Shown here one piece after another: positions 48,753 to 60,348 of a stretch of 64,000 nucleotides of DNA (positions within the stretch are counted from its first letter, which is position 1; every line of letters starts with the position of its first letter). The DNA lies in contig NW_025335409.1 in the NCBI RefSeq assembly GCF_004798865.1, positions 17,633,082-17,697,081 on the forward strand. The letters run 5' to 3'. The notes under the pieces were generated by a model, which had not been told where the DNA came from, made no database searches, and saw nothing but the letters and a program-made list of their open reading frames with translations. The stretch comes from Varanus komodoensis (Eukaryota; Chordata; Lepidosauria; Squamata; Varanidae). The translations under genes and the position numbers were made by a program.

Positions 48753-49910
48753 ACAGGTATGGATTTTTTTTCCTTTTCTTTTTTTTTTATAATAAGTTTT
48801 ATTCAAAATTATAACCCTAAAACAAAGAAAAACTAAAAACAACATCAATCATCAGAAACATCGGACCTGCTGGGTCAGCCCCCACATTTTTTTCCATTTA
48901 TGATAACTTAGAAACAGATTTAAACCTATACGAAGTCCCGTTTCTCTAACTAATAATAAAAAGAGTCCCAAGTTTGATAGAAATCAGTATCTTCTTTCTC
49001 CTTCAATGACAAAGTCAATCTATCCATTTCTGCACAGTCCAAGATCTTTTTTAGGATCAGTTCGTCGGTGGGTGGTTCTTCACTGTTCCATTGTTGAGCA
49101 AATGAAATCCTCGCCGCAGTGATTACATGTAAAATCAAGTACTTTTCTTGTTTACTAATATCAATAGGTATAATGCCTAATAAGAAGACTTCAGGTTTAA
49201 AAGCTAAGGATTTTTGTAACATTTCCTCAAGCCATTTATGTATTTTAATCCAATACTTTTTCATATTATCACAAGTCCACCACATATGATAGAAAGTACC
49301 CAATTTATGTTTACATTTCCAACATTCATTTGACATATTTGGAAACATCTTAGCTAATCTATTTGGCAACAGATACCATCTATAAAACATTTTATACAGG
49401 TTTTCTTTATAGGAAGTTGCTAATGTTACCTTAATATTTCTCTCTCACAGCTTTTGCCATTTTTCTTATTCAACATTATATCCAAAGTTTTGTGCCCACG
49501 TTATCATAGTTTCCTTAACCTGTTCATCTTCCATTCTCCTATTGAGTAAGAAATTATATAGTCTTTTAATCACTTTCTCATCTGATTTAAGCATCACTTG
49601 ATGAAATGCTGTTAAATCTTTATAAAAGCCCCATGTTTTATAGTCTTTAGCATATCTCAATTGTATCTGCACCTTATGCCACCAAGAAATATTAGATCCT
49701 TGTTCTTGTGTTTCTTGATTCAATTTCAGTCCTCCAGAATGTCATCATATCTTATGCATTTAGATATACAAAAGCTTCCATAGGTGAAAGCCATCTTGGT
49801 AACTTATTATACAATTTTGTCTTTAACTTTTCCCACATCGACATTAATGATTTCCTAATATAGTGACTTAAAAAAGAGCCATGTAGCTTAGCCTACAGGT
49901 ATGGATTTTT
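48753..49910 (-). mobile_element. L1 LINE 3' end with perfect 16-bp target duplication
   Basis: ACAGGTATGGATTTTT flanks the element at 48753-48768 and 49895-49910. The body (48769-49894) starts with a T-rich run, the complement of a poly(A) tail, followed by a reversed AATAAA signal. Minus-strand frame 49390-48950 encodes the L1 ORF2 C-terminus: CWKCKHKLGTFYHMWWTCDN, with the spacing of the conserved C-x2-C...W-x-C segment, and PEVFLLGIIPID. Frame 49723-49466 encodes upstream ORF2 sequence (SWWHKVQIQLRYA) in another phase. The 5' part is missing, so the insertion was truncated on arrival. It lies antisense in the SEMA3A intron, so its poly(A) signal does not face the gene. Confidence 0.92.
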
Positions 49911-50857
49911 AATGACAAAATGTATTCCCATATTCAATTTCAGGAAGTGCAAATTGGTTAAATCTATGGGGTAATTTCTTCACCCATCCCAAGTTTTTGT
50001 ATTAACAGAAGAATTACTAGTTTGGCAGTATATCAAGGATAGTTACATCCAAAGCAAGTTATCAGTAAGGATGCATATGAATGTTCTGATGAATCAAGAA
50101 GAGACATATATTAACAGTGTACACCACTTATTCTCAGTGACCCCATGGCATCATGAGGCACCTGGCATTGTCAATGGCCTAGTCCGGTGGACCATTGTCC
50201 TCCACCATTTTCACTTAATCAAGACATCTGATACTTCTTAAGCTTGCTGGGAATTTCAGAAGTGGCTTGGGTGCAGGTTAGGGCATGGGAAACATCTGGT
50301 GATTTGACATCCATGCATCACTGTGTCATGGAGATCACAAATGCAAAAAAAAGGGGGGGTCTCTTTTTAAACGATTGGGTAAAAAGTGCTGAAAGCATCT
50401 CCAATAGACTTGCAGTGTGGATTATTTTGCTGATACAAGTGGCATTATTTGGACAAAAAATTCTGATGAACTTGGGAAACCTGCATGCAAAGATTCATCT
50501 TTGATGCATTTTGGTGACTTTGGCAGACTACTATCCATCTGTTCACCTTCTGACCTGTGCTAAAATCGCTCCCACTGATTTAAACCTTCAGTCCCTTTGA
50601 ATTAATGGGACTTAAAGGGCCTTAAACTTTGGATGGTCTGAAGCTATGGTCCATGATAAGCATGTCTTTTTAATGGCCCCCTCATCTATAAAAACAATAG
50701 CAATATGCACAAGGAAAGCACTATAGACACCAAAGTAACTATTATACATGTTTGGAAGTTTATCCAAGAGAATAAGTGAATATCAAGAGGAAAGCTAGGC
50801 TGCAGTCCTTCTCCCCAACATCTCCCTTTCTTTGCACAGAGAACACATCTCTATTTT
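49911..50857 (+). other. SEMA3A large intron, no gene recognised
   Basis: No domain-bearing frame and no clear repeat. Confidence 0.45.
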
Positions 50858-51084
50858 GTGTGGTTAAGAGTGTGGGACCAGGACTCAGGCAATCTTGGTT
50901 CTAGTTCCTGCTCAGCCATGGAGTCAACTGGGTGACTCTGAGCCAAGCACAGACTCCCAGCCCAAGCTACCTTGCAAGTTTGTTGTTGTGGGGATAAGGT
51001 TAAGAGAAGGAAGAGGAGAACAACGTCAGTCACTCTGAGCTTATTGTATGAAAAAAGACAAGGCATACATCTAATAAATAAATG
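50858..51084 (+). repeat. L2-tailed tRNA-derived (MIR-like) SINE
   Basis: It has gtgtggttaagagtgtggga, then ttggttctagttcctgctca, aactgggtgactctgagcca, gtttgttgttgtggggataa and a tail ending ctaataaataaatg. It is full length in outline. Confidence 0.72.
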
Positions 51085-52192
51085 AATTTTCTACCTGTGG
51101 CATAGCAGAAAAATAGCATTCCCATGTGTTGCAGGTGTTCACCTGTGTATGCCAAGCAGGCATAATCCATGTCCATACACTTCATGCACGTCAAAAAGCT
51201 GTTCTTTCTTGCTTACCCTCCTGCTATATTTAACAAGGCTACTGTGTGTGAGAGAGCTGTGTCTTTGCACACACCTACACACACACACACAGCCTTTTCT
51301 GTGCTTGCCAGCATCATACACTGTACAATCGCACGCAAGATTTAGCTACTCCGTATTGCGGTGCTGGATCTCCCAGTAAGAATAAATATCCTGTCAGCTG
51401 GAGGGTAAGGCAGCGATAGTGAGGTGCTGCCAAGTTGGACAAGCCAGTTTGAGACAGTCTAAGTCATTCCAGGCTCAGAGCCAGAAGGGCAGGAGCAATG
51501 GCTTTGTACTGAAGCTGACGCACTTTGTCGCCAGCATCCAGAGCAAGGCTGTGTGCCAAGTTTCACAGCTAAGACGTGTCTGAATACCGTCATATCAATG
51601 CTCCATGGAGGGAAGGGGAGAACCCAAATAAAATTGGCAGAGGATTTCAGTCTTAGCTATGTCATGACAAGCCTTCTGCCCACAGGGAGGCTTTCCTGTA
51701 CCACTTGGCAATCACTTCACAAATGCAACTTTAATTAGGCTTTATAGGAGCCCGCATCTGAAGGGATCCCAGTACCAAAACAGGCTTTATTGGTGCTTCC
51801 TGTTTGTAATTGAATGTGACTCTTTGGGTGGCCACCCAGCTACGTGTAAATAGGATTTGTCCCAGAAGGGGTACAGCTTCTCCTGCAAGCTGCATACTGC
51901 CTCCTCACCCAAATGGCACTTTCGAAAGGGACAGGGAGCTAGGACGGCATGCCTTTCTCCTCTCTCCTTCATGCTACCAGTAACAGACAGAAACCATCAA
52001 CAGCCAAGTAGCACCCACACAGTCAACAGTTTTATTGTGGCAGAAACCTTCACAGACCAGAGATTATAGGAATGTGAACTGGATTAAGGAAAGTCTTGCC
52101 TACGCATGTTACACTGTAATAAATCTGTACAGCTTGAAATCTACAAGATTATTTGATGTTGGTACTGACTAAAATGAATATTCATCTGGATG
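51085..52192 (+). other. SEMA3A large intron, no gene recognised
   Basis: A (CA)n run lies at about 51270-51290. The rest is unassigned. Confidence 0.45.
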
Positions 52193-52355
52193 ATGCTGAT
52201 TTATTTACATATTATATCTCTATCCTTCCTTTCTCCCCTTGTGGGACTCAAGGTGGCTACATGCGGTTCCCAGGTAGTCTCCCCTCCAAGCTCAGGTCAG
52301 CCCCAGACCTGCTTAGCTTCAGCATGGGGGATGCCTTATGCATCCTCAGACCATG
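52193..52355 (-). repeat. 5S-rRNA-derived SINE, antisense
   Basis: The plus-strand text ttcccaggtagtctcccctc, then ccagacctgcttagcttcag follows the complement of vertebrate 5S rRNA (gtctcccatccaagtactaa, gacccctgcttagcttc type) in the same order. To its left sits an L2-type tail in reverse (attatatctctatccttcct). The structure is a 5S-promoter head with an L2-like tail, as in the SINE3 group. It is not an intact 5S gene. Confidence 0.65.
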
Positions 52356-52371
52356 CTCTGGGCCCAGTATT

Positions 52372-52565
52372 GATTATAATAATTATATCCCACCTGTTCC
52401 TTCATTGGATCCAAAGGAATGTTAGTCATTTTCCAGTGCACCATTTATTCGCCCAGCAACCCTGTGAAGTAACTCAAAGCCAGTTACAGGCCCAAAATCA
52501 CCCAGTGAGCTTTGTGGAAGAGTTCCCTAATCTTAGCCCAACAGTTTAACTACTATGCAACACTG
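52372..52565 (-). repeat. L2-tailed tRNA-derived SINE, antisense
   Basis: On the minus strand it reads gcatagtagttaaactgttg, then aagctcactgggtgattttg, cttcacagggttgctgggcg and a tail gtgggatataattattataa. It abuts the 5S-derived SINE, tail to head, both in the same orientation. Confidence 0.72.
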
Positions 52566-53445
52566 TTGTGCAATGTTCATAGACGCTCACATGAAAGAGC
52601 CAAGCAGAAAAGGGGCAGGAGAAACTGAGACAGTGAGAATGGAAACTGGGTGGGCATCATCACAAGGAGGCTGGAAAGGAAATAAGCAGCAAAAGGGGGC
52701 AAAAGATGGGTGGAATCAGTGCATACAGTGTATAAGGGTAATGAGAGAGGAGAAGGAAGACATGAGAGGAGAAAGAGGCGGAAGACTGGCTGGGGGAGTG
52801 AGCAAATTGAGTCATGTGTGAAGGAATGGCCCAAAGTGGCAAGCTGAACTGTCTGAACAAGACCTGGGGCACAAGCAAAAATCTGTGACAACCAACACAG
52901 CAATGCATTGCTAAAGGTCTCTGGGGAAGATGCAGCTCAGAGCTTTATGTGACTCTTGGCAGATGGATAAAGGTAGGATGGCCCTCCCCTGAATTGGACT
53001 GTAACCTTTACACTGTTGAGCAGAATACTACTTTCCACTGCAAATAATCCAACCTCTAATTCCACAAGACAGGAGGAGGTCAAAAGCTTCACATATGAAA
53101 AAGCTCACTTGTTCAGTAGCAGCCTCAAGCTTTCCGAACCTACCGGAAGCAGACTCAGAAGGTTGACATGACGAAGTGCAGCACAACAAAGGTTTTTCTT
53201 CACTAGTCAGTCAGTAATAGCACAACATGAATTAGCACTACATCTTCATGTGTAAATCTGCAACAGCTACAAACCTTATTTGTTCACTGTGATTTAGGAG
53301 GTCTAAAGTTCAGATATCGCTTTAAGCGTGAACTCCGTAGTCTCCAAGAAGCATTGGTATTATCACCTCCCTCTATTGTTATGGGATAACAATAGAACAT
53401 ACCTTGCACAAATTAATGTATATATAAACCACAGCACAAATAACA

Positions 53446-53700
53446 AGTTTTGTTATTATAATTATTATTATGCAGTGTTATACCCTGCTTTTCTCCTTCT
53501 TGCAAGGAACTCAAGCCAGCTTATAAAGTTCTCTTTCCCTTCATTTTATTCTCACAAGAAGAGTCCTGTGATGTAGGTGAGGCTGAGAGTCAGTGGCTGG
53601 CCCAAAGCCACCCACTGGCTCCATGGATAAAGTCAGAACACTATTTCTTGACTTCACGTGTATCACTCTTAACCACAACACCACATACCACACCATTCTA
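53446..53700 (-). repeat. L2-tailed tRNA-derived SINE, antisense
   Basis: The left edge ttattataattattattatg is the reversed tail. Then follow cctgcttttctccttcttgc, tgtgatgtaggtgaggctga, gtggctggcccaaagccacc and, at the head, ctcttaaccacaacaccaca. The order is the exact reverse of the plus-strand copies. Confidence 0.7.
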
Positions 53701-53862
53701 GTTTAACCAGACCCATTTTGGTGCATGCCTTCCTAACAAGAATTGTCTTTGTACCTGTTTCATCTTTTGAAATGTACAGCTAGATATAAATCATCAATCC
53801 ATTTTTAGTCTAATATACTGTTAATGGGTTTACTCTAAATAGGAGTAGCATTGGTCACTACT

Positions 53863-55302
53863 CCAATGCTAATCCTGGAGAACGGGTGAAGTTCCAGAGG
53901 GCTGGAGGATGGCATCCATGGTCCCAATTTTCAAAAAGAGTAGTAGAAGGGACATGGGGAATTACAGATCAGTTAGCCTTACGTCCATTCTAGGAAAAAC
54001 AATGGAAAGGCTCATAATAGAGAGAGATCTAGTGATGCTAGATAGGGAAGGGAGGCTGGCAGCCACACAACATGGCTTCCGCAAAAACAGGTCCTGCCAG
54101 ACAAACCTTGTAGAATTCTATGACAAGGTTTCAAGATGGCTAGATGGAGGGGATGCAGTGGATGTGGTTTACCTGGATTTCAGCAAGGCCTTTGACAAAG
54201 TGCCCCATGATATCCTGGTGGAGAAACTGAGGAGTTTTGGGATACACCAAAGCACTGTCCAGTGGATTAGGGCATGGTTGATTGACTGTAAGCAGAGGGT
54301 AACCATTAGTGGCGAATCATTGTGATGGCGGCTAGTGACGAGCGGGGTCCCCCAGGGCTCTGTCCTGGGGCCGATCCTGTTTAATCTTTTCATAAATGAC
54401 ATGGAAGAAGGGGTGAACAGTCTGCTGATCAAATTCGCAGATGATACTAAAACTGGAGCAGTGGCCACAACTGAGGAGCAGGTACTCCAGATCCAAAAGG
54501 ATCTGGACAGACTATGGAAGTGGGCAAGAGACAACAGGATGGCATTCAATGTGGATAAGTGCAAGGTCTTGCACTTGGGGCATAGGAATAGCTGTCATAA
54601 GTATAGGTTAGGGGACAAGTGGCTGAAGAGCAGCACTTGTGAAAGGGACCTCGGAGTACTGGTTGACTGCAGGCTAAACATGAGTCAGCAGTGTGATGCG
54701 GTGGTCAAGAGGGCGAACGCCACCCTTGGTTGCATAGCCAGAAGTGTGGCTTCTAGATTGAGAGAGGTATTACTACCATTCTATATGACTCTGGTGCACC
54801 TGCAACTGGAGTATTGTGTTCAGTTTTGGGCCCCTCATTACAGAAAGGAAATAGCCAGGTTAGAGTCAGTGCAGCGCAGGGCCACAAGGTTGGTGGCCAG
54901 TTTGCAGGGGATGGGGTATGAGGCGAGACTGAGGGAACTGGGTCTCTTCAGCCTGGAGAAGAAGAGACTCAGAGGGGATCTGTTGGCGACATACAGGTAT
55001 GTGAGGGGAAGTCACATGGAGATGGGTAGAGACCTGTTCTCCCCTTCAGAGGAAGGCAGGACACGCTCCAATGGAGCAAAGCTCAGGGAACCAAGGTTCC
55101 ATTTGGATGCCAGGAAGCACTTCCTGACAGTCAGGACCCCAAGGGTGCGGAATGGGCTTCCATGAGAGGTCGTTGAGGCCCCATCTGTGAGGGTGTTCAA
55201 AGATAGGCTGGCATGCACATGATGGGCATGTCGTGAGCGGAGTCAGCTGGAGCCGGGGGTCAGACTAGATGGCCCTTCTGACTCGCTCTGTTTCTATGTT
55301 AC
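53863..55302 (+). mobile_element. CR1 LINE with reverse transcriptase and intact 3' end
   Basis: A single plus-strand frame from 53909 encodes the RT palm and thumb: GNYRSVSLTSILGKTMERLI, QHGFRKNRSCQTNLVEF, DFSKAFDKVPHDIL, SGVPQGSVLGPILFNLFIND and the catalytic KFADDTK (FADD at 54434-54445), then the C-terminal LFSLEKKRLRGDLLATYRY. Only two in-frame stops interrupt it: 54323-54325 and 55163-55165 (the second is CGA to TGA where CR1 has LPREV). The 3' end has the CR1 block gactagatggcccttctgac and the terminal tttctatgtt. The 5' part is truncated. The good preservation suggests a comparatively young copy. It sits in sense orientation in the semaphorin intron. Confidence 0.93.
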
Positions 55303-55329
55303 TCTCCAAGGCAGCTAAAATGGAATATT

Positions 55330-55485
55330 TCATGTTGTTGTTATTATTCATTATTTGTCTTTGCCAGCTGTACCTAAAGCTCTCTGGAAAGTTCACAATG
55401 TTAAATCACCCATCCACATTTCAACCAGGTCTGATACTGCTTAGCTTCCAAGGCACTTCAGGCTATAGAAAAGCTATACAGAAGT
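55330..55485 (-). repeat. 5S-rRNA-derived SINE, antisense (older copy)
   Basis: The plus-strand text cacccatccacatttcaacc, then aggtctgatactgcttagct and tccaaggcacttcaggctat follows the complement of 5S rRNA. To the left, ttattattcattatttgtct is the reversed tail. It lies just after the CR1 3' end. Confidence 0.6.
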
Positions 55486-57994
55486 GTCAATGGTAAGGAT
55501 GACATGGAATCAGGTGCTACACTGCCTGTCTTAATCTGTATGAACTATGGTGCCAGAGCTCACCTGCCCTAATTCAAATGTCAAACCTCCATGTGTGAAT
55601 ATAATGTTCATGCATGTATAAAAACCCAGTGTGCATTGCCCAAAGACCCAGGTTATTGAAAGTGGGATATTTGTGCAATTCAGGACCATGCATGTTTCAT
55701 TTTAGCATATTCAATAATTAGGCCTATGCCCAGAGAACTAGGAAAGGTGGAACAGAACACTTCTGGAGAAGAGGTGAGAAGCAAGATTTTGTCCCCCAAC
55801 ACATGAAGGGAGGAGATCAAGGAGAAGATTAGGTGCATATGTGAGTAACAGGAGCAAGCCAGGAAACATTAATCACAAACAAGCTGAAATCCTTGTAAGC
55901 ATACTTGGGAGTGAACTTCCTTCAAGACAACAGGTTTCTCAGTAATCCTGAGTAGAATCTGGCTGCTAGTCCCACTGAAGCAAAAGAATGAATTTCATAT
56001 TTCATAGGGCCATAATTGCAACTAACTTTTACAAGATTGTGCCCAGTAAGTTTTATTGAATCAAGTAGAAAGTGGAACACAATGTCACTTTGAGCTTTTC
56101 CCCTTCAGTGGAGATGAAATCTTTGCCATCATTTTCTTTGTTTAATGGCTCTTTCATTCATTTTTTTCACTTACATGAAATATATAAAGGAACGTAATCT
56201 GCTGCAAATGTATACAGGGTTTAAAGACATATTTTAAACAAAACAGCTGTAAAACGGAAAAGCTATTTTAACCTAACCATTGTAGCTGGAATGGAAATTT
56301 TCGGAGGTAAATAAATATATTTTATAGTTGAAGGTTTATTACTTGGAATGCCCCCTCCTAGTGTTTCATTAGCTCTTTTATTCCTCTAATCCATAGTTGA
56401 AATATGATGCAAGAGGAATTAAAAGAGAGGGTGGGGATACATATTTTGCTGTCAGTTTTATTGGCATTAATCTGGACCAACTCTGTTGACATTAATAGGG
56501 CAGCGCTGTGTAAATCTGAAGTAACTGATGGAAGAATTCAGCCTAAGGGGGCAATTCACATACCACTTAACACTGCTTGTAGTCTCCTTGACTTTGTTGT
56601 AGCTACAGAAATGAAAGTGGCCTGTGAATCACTATCAAAGAATTCTAAAAGCAGACTAGCGATCAGCCAATTAACTTCTCATTGGGGAAACCCTATTCAC
56701 TTTAGCAGAATTTTTCTTGATTTCAGTCTTGGAAATGAGAACAGAAACCGAGATAAACTGAGCACACACTTCATGGCCTTTTGAAAGTGGCAGAGCACTT
56801 ACTAAAGGAGCCGTGCTCATGGAAACCTGTTGAGGGTTAAAATGGGCCCAGCATGCATGAGCACGTGCGCACATGCACACGCACCAGTTCCTGGTCCATC
56901 AACTGGTGTTAATTATTTTGGTGTGACTCAAGTCAACATACAGTCTTTCACTTTTAAAGCAGCCCACAATGTGCATTTGCTTTTGTTTAAGCCAGGGAAA
57001 TTTACATACATTTCAGGGGCAAACTGTGGCCCAAATTTATGCAAATTTCACAGGCTTTAAAAAGAAAAAAAAAATCACAAATTGGAACCTGCCTTAAAAG
57101 CTGAAGCAGTGAGAAATAAAACCTCAGTTTGGTTGGCTTTTGCTCTTGAGTCAGTGTCCAAAGTCCACCAAATGCAGGTGAGTTGAGTTTCTCAGTGTTA
57201 TCTATCCCAATTTAGGAGATACTAAATTCATCAGCAGTTGAAATCAGCTCAGTTACCTGGTTGGAAAATGACTTGGAGAACTGCTTTCTGGCACTCAGGA
57301 TAGACTAGGAATCCCCAATCTGGCTGTTATGGTGCCATGTCTCTAAACAGCAAAATAAGAGGCAATTTCACTGCAGCTCCTCACTGATGTAATGATGCAG
57401 GCATGGTCCTGCAATAATAAGAAGTGAGTGCTAACAATTAACCATCTGTGCCTCTGAGTGCAGTCTGAAATTGAAGTATTTATATGTGTTTAAAGGTAAT
57501 GAGTATTTTATGCTGGCATCTCTCCATGAGCCAAGTTCATACACACATCTGTATCTCTTGTTTTCGCATCACTCATGACACATGGTTGGACACACAGTCC
57601 ACAGTGTTTAATCTGAAGTGTTAATTTTGCATGTAAATCAGTATTTGACACTGTGAGTCAAGCAGCGTAGTGGAAAACTTCAGCTGGAAAGAACTAAGAC
57701 TCTTAGAGCAACAACACGTTTATTATGACATGAACTTTCACAAACTAAAGTCCTCTTTATCACATTCATTAATTCAAAAGAAACTAGGATGGATGGGTGG
57801 ATAGTCATCATATGGTCAATAAATAAGATCACCCCAGTAATATCAACTGAAGGTGGAGCCTGAAATGTTTGCACTTCAACTATCTTCCATTCTGCATTTA
57901 TCTTATCCCAATAGTTTAATGCTGTGTAGGCTTCACAGAAAAAGACAGACTTGAAAAACACTGATTCCCAGTTCAATTAGTGCGCTCAGGCCCT
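55486..57994 (+). other. SEMA3A large intron, no gene recognised
   Basis: A CAATCCTAT-type palindromic piece is at about 55890-55970. The AT-rich part at 56090-56400 has no repeat I recognise and could hold conserved non-coding sequence, but this cannot be shown without an alignment. Confidence 0.4.
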
Positions 57995-58064
57995 AATTTG
58001 TGCAAATTTCCTCCACAGAATGAATCAGCCCTGATTTAGTCTATGGAGGAAAGTTGCACAAATT
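57995..58064. repeat. Near-perfect 70-bp palindrome
   Basis: Arms 57995-58028 and 58031-58064 are complementary at 30 of 34 positions with only two bases between them. The outer arms read AATTTGTGCAAATTTCCTCC and the complement of AATTTGTGCAACTTTCC. A transcript through it would fold into a long hairpin. The likely origin is a palindromic DNA-transposon relic; a small-RNA hairpin is possible but unsupported. Confidence 0.8.
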
Positions 58065-58766
58065 ATGAAATTTTAACCACCCAGAGAACTTCAGCTTTTG
58101 GTTTGTATAAAAATGAAATAAATGGAATACATAAATAAATGTCTGTTGATCTCCTGTTCAATTATCATTTGGTTTGTGTGAGTTTCTGATTTGTGCAGAA
58201 TGAACAGTGATCACAAATGCAAATGGGAATCAGGCATGAAACAAGGGTTAGGATAATGTGTGGAAAATCCGGCTGATCCTGAACATCTTTTCTTTGCTGA
58301 GTCCTATGTCAAAGGACAATAATTATTTGGTACAGATGACATTGTTTATAGCTTTTCTGTGCAATGGACTGAGAAATGGGTTCCATTCTCATCAGCCTTG
58401 ACAAACCTACAAGTTGTGTTTGATGATGTTCCTCTCTCTCATCAAATGCAGAGATGTTGCAAGAGAGGGAAATGGAAAGGAAATGGATGGAGAAGAAAAT
58501 TCAGGCAGTATTGCCTAAGGGGTGGGCAAAAGAGTGATAAAAAAGAAGTCATTTTACAAATGTATTAGGAAGGACAGGAGCAGATGGAACAAGGAGGTCT
58601 TTCAAAAATACTGTCCCTCCTCATTCCAGCATTCACAGCTTGTATTAAGCCATTGTTTTAAATTTCCAGCAATCAGGGCCTTGCTGGTCTGAAGGGAAAC
58701 TCATTTTCTCATATCCCAAATTAGACATCGGATACTGTAGCTTATCAGTGTCTATACGATTTACAC

Positions 58767-59077
58767 CAGGGGTCCTCAAACTTTTTCAATAGGGGGCCAG
58801 TTGAAAGGTGTTGGCTACACGCTCGGGCCGGTAAGGGGAGCCTGGGTGCACAGGCCGGTGAGGCGCCATCGGGTGAGCATGAGGTGGCATTGGGCACGTG
58901 CGGCAGCGACTTGCCCTCTCAGAGAACTTCCAGCGAGTTCAAAACCATCTCTGAGTGAGCAAGCCACCACCTCCCATGCGCGGCAGATGGTGGCACGTGT
59001 GGCGGACGGCAATGCGGGCCAGATGAAAGGGCATGACGGTCGGATCTGTTCCACGGACCGTAGTTTGATGACTCATG
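58767..59077. mobile_element. Second hAT-like non-autonomous element
   Basis: It opens CAGGGGTCCTCAAACTTTTT and ends gtagtttgatgactcatg, a decayed inverted copy of the same terminus. Flanking 8-mers ATTTACAC and TTTTGAAC agree at five of eight positions, so the duplication is old. The G+C-rich interior (ccggtgaggcgccatcgggt) carries frames open on both strands that I regard as chance. It shares its termini, but not its interior, with the element at 12117-12501. Confidence 0.65.
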
Positions 59078-59629
59078 TTTTGAACATATGAGTCTAGCAG
59101 CTGTGTACACTCTGCATGAAGGGACCTGCTTATATACTGCATTACAGAACATCTGGACCTCTGTGGTGGGGGGACACGACAAGGTCTTCATAGCAATTGC
59201 TGTGGAGGTTACAGAAAATTCACTAGATCTGAAGATGCTCAAGCATTTCTGATAGGGTGCAAACCCTATTTATGTAATCCCAAATGTGCCACCTATGTAC
59301 ACCAAGGTGGTTGCCTTTCCTGATTAATATTTCATTCCTACTTTTATTATTTTTTTTATTAATCATTTTTATTTTTAAAAAAGTTGGGAAGTTGGCATGT
59401 TGCAAAGCAAAAGCCTGCTCTCCAGCACCAACTTTATTTGGGTTCACAAGAACAGGTTCATGTTTGGAGCTCAGACTTCTGTTTTGTGATTAGGTTCTTT
59501 GACAAGTATCTTATCTTTTCACGTCACCAGTTTGCCTTCTGAGCAATTTCTGTTTTGTTTAGAAACACAGCAGTGATTTTTTAATAGAAAGAAATCCCAC
59601 CCATTTTGTTAGCATGTTAGCATGGCTAT

Positions 59630-60038
59630 CTAAAGGAACGCTTGCATCCATATCTGCCCTCCCGCCCCTTGAAATCAGCAACAGATGCCCTTCTCCGGGA
59701 ACCCTCCGTGAATGATATTAGGAGGGTGAGTACCCGGAGGAGGGCCTTCTCTGCGGTGGCGCCCCACTTATGGAATGCGTTCCCCAGAGAGCTCTGCCTG
59801 GCGCCATCATTATTTGTTTTTCGGCGCCAGGCGAAGACCTTTTTATTTAAAACTTATTTTAATTGTTAATTTATTGTGTATTTATAGGTTTTAAATTTTT
59901 AAGCTGACATGTTACCAGTTTTTTTAAATTTTTAATTGTATTAATTTGCTATTTATATGTTTTAATTATGTTGTGAGCCACCCCAAGGCTTTGTTGCGAT
60001 GGGGGTGGCATAGAAATGTTTTAAAGAAATAAATAAAT
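59630..60038 (+). mobile_element. L2 LINE 3' end
   Basis: Plus-strand frame 59642-59869 encodes PLKSATDALLREPSV, STRRRAFSAVAPHLWN and KTFLFKTYFNC before its stop, the same C-terminus (RRRAFSAVAPNLWN, KTFLFKRHFNC) as the nested L2. The noncoding tail gttgtgagccaccccaaggc then tggcatagaaatg and an ataaataaatg run completes the 3' end. It sits 310 bp before a SEMA3A exon, in the sense orientation. Confidence 0.85.
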
Positions 60039-60348
60039 GTCCGCAATATTCTCTCAGAATTCCAAATAGGCTTACTGACTCCAAAAGTCAGAGGACCCCT
60101 CCTTTACTTCTGAAAGTCCTATGGCTGTTGGGTAGGTTTTGCACCCACGTATCACCACTGTTGTGAATGCAGCATAATACTTTCATTTTATACTTTTTAA
60201 CGCTTATCTTTGCTGGAAGTCATACTGACCTTTGCCAGAGCGTTTAATGAATAAATATCCACTAGTGACCAAAAGAATGATGGGGCTGAGACTATTTATA
60301 GTAACTTAATTTATGCTACATTTTATTTCATCTTATTGTCCTTTGTAG

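Noticed and set aside
58801-59091. 96-codon frame with Arg/Ala-rich sequence
   Set aside because: Falls wholly inside the hAT-like non-autonomous element; both strands are open because of high G+C.
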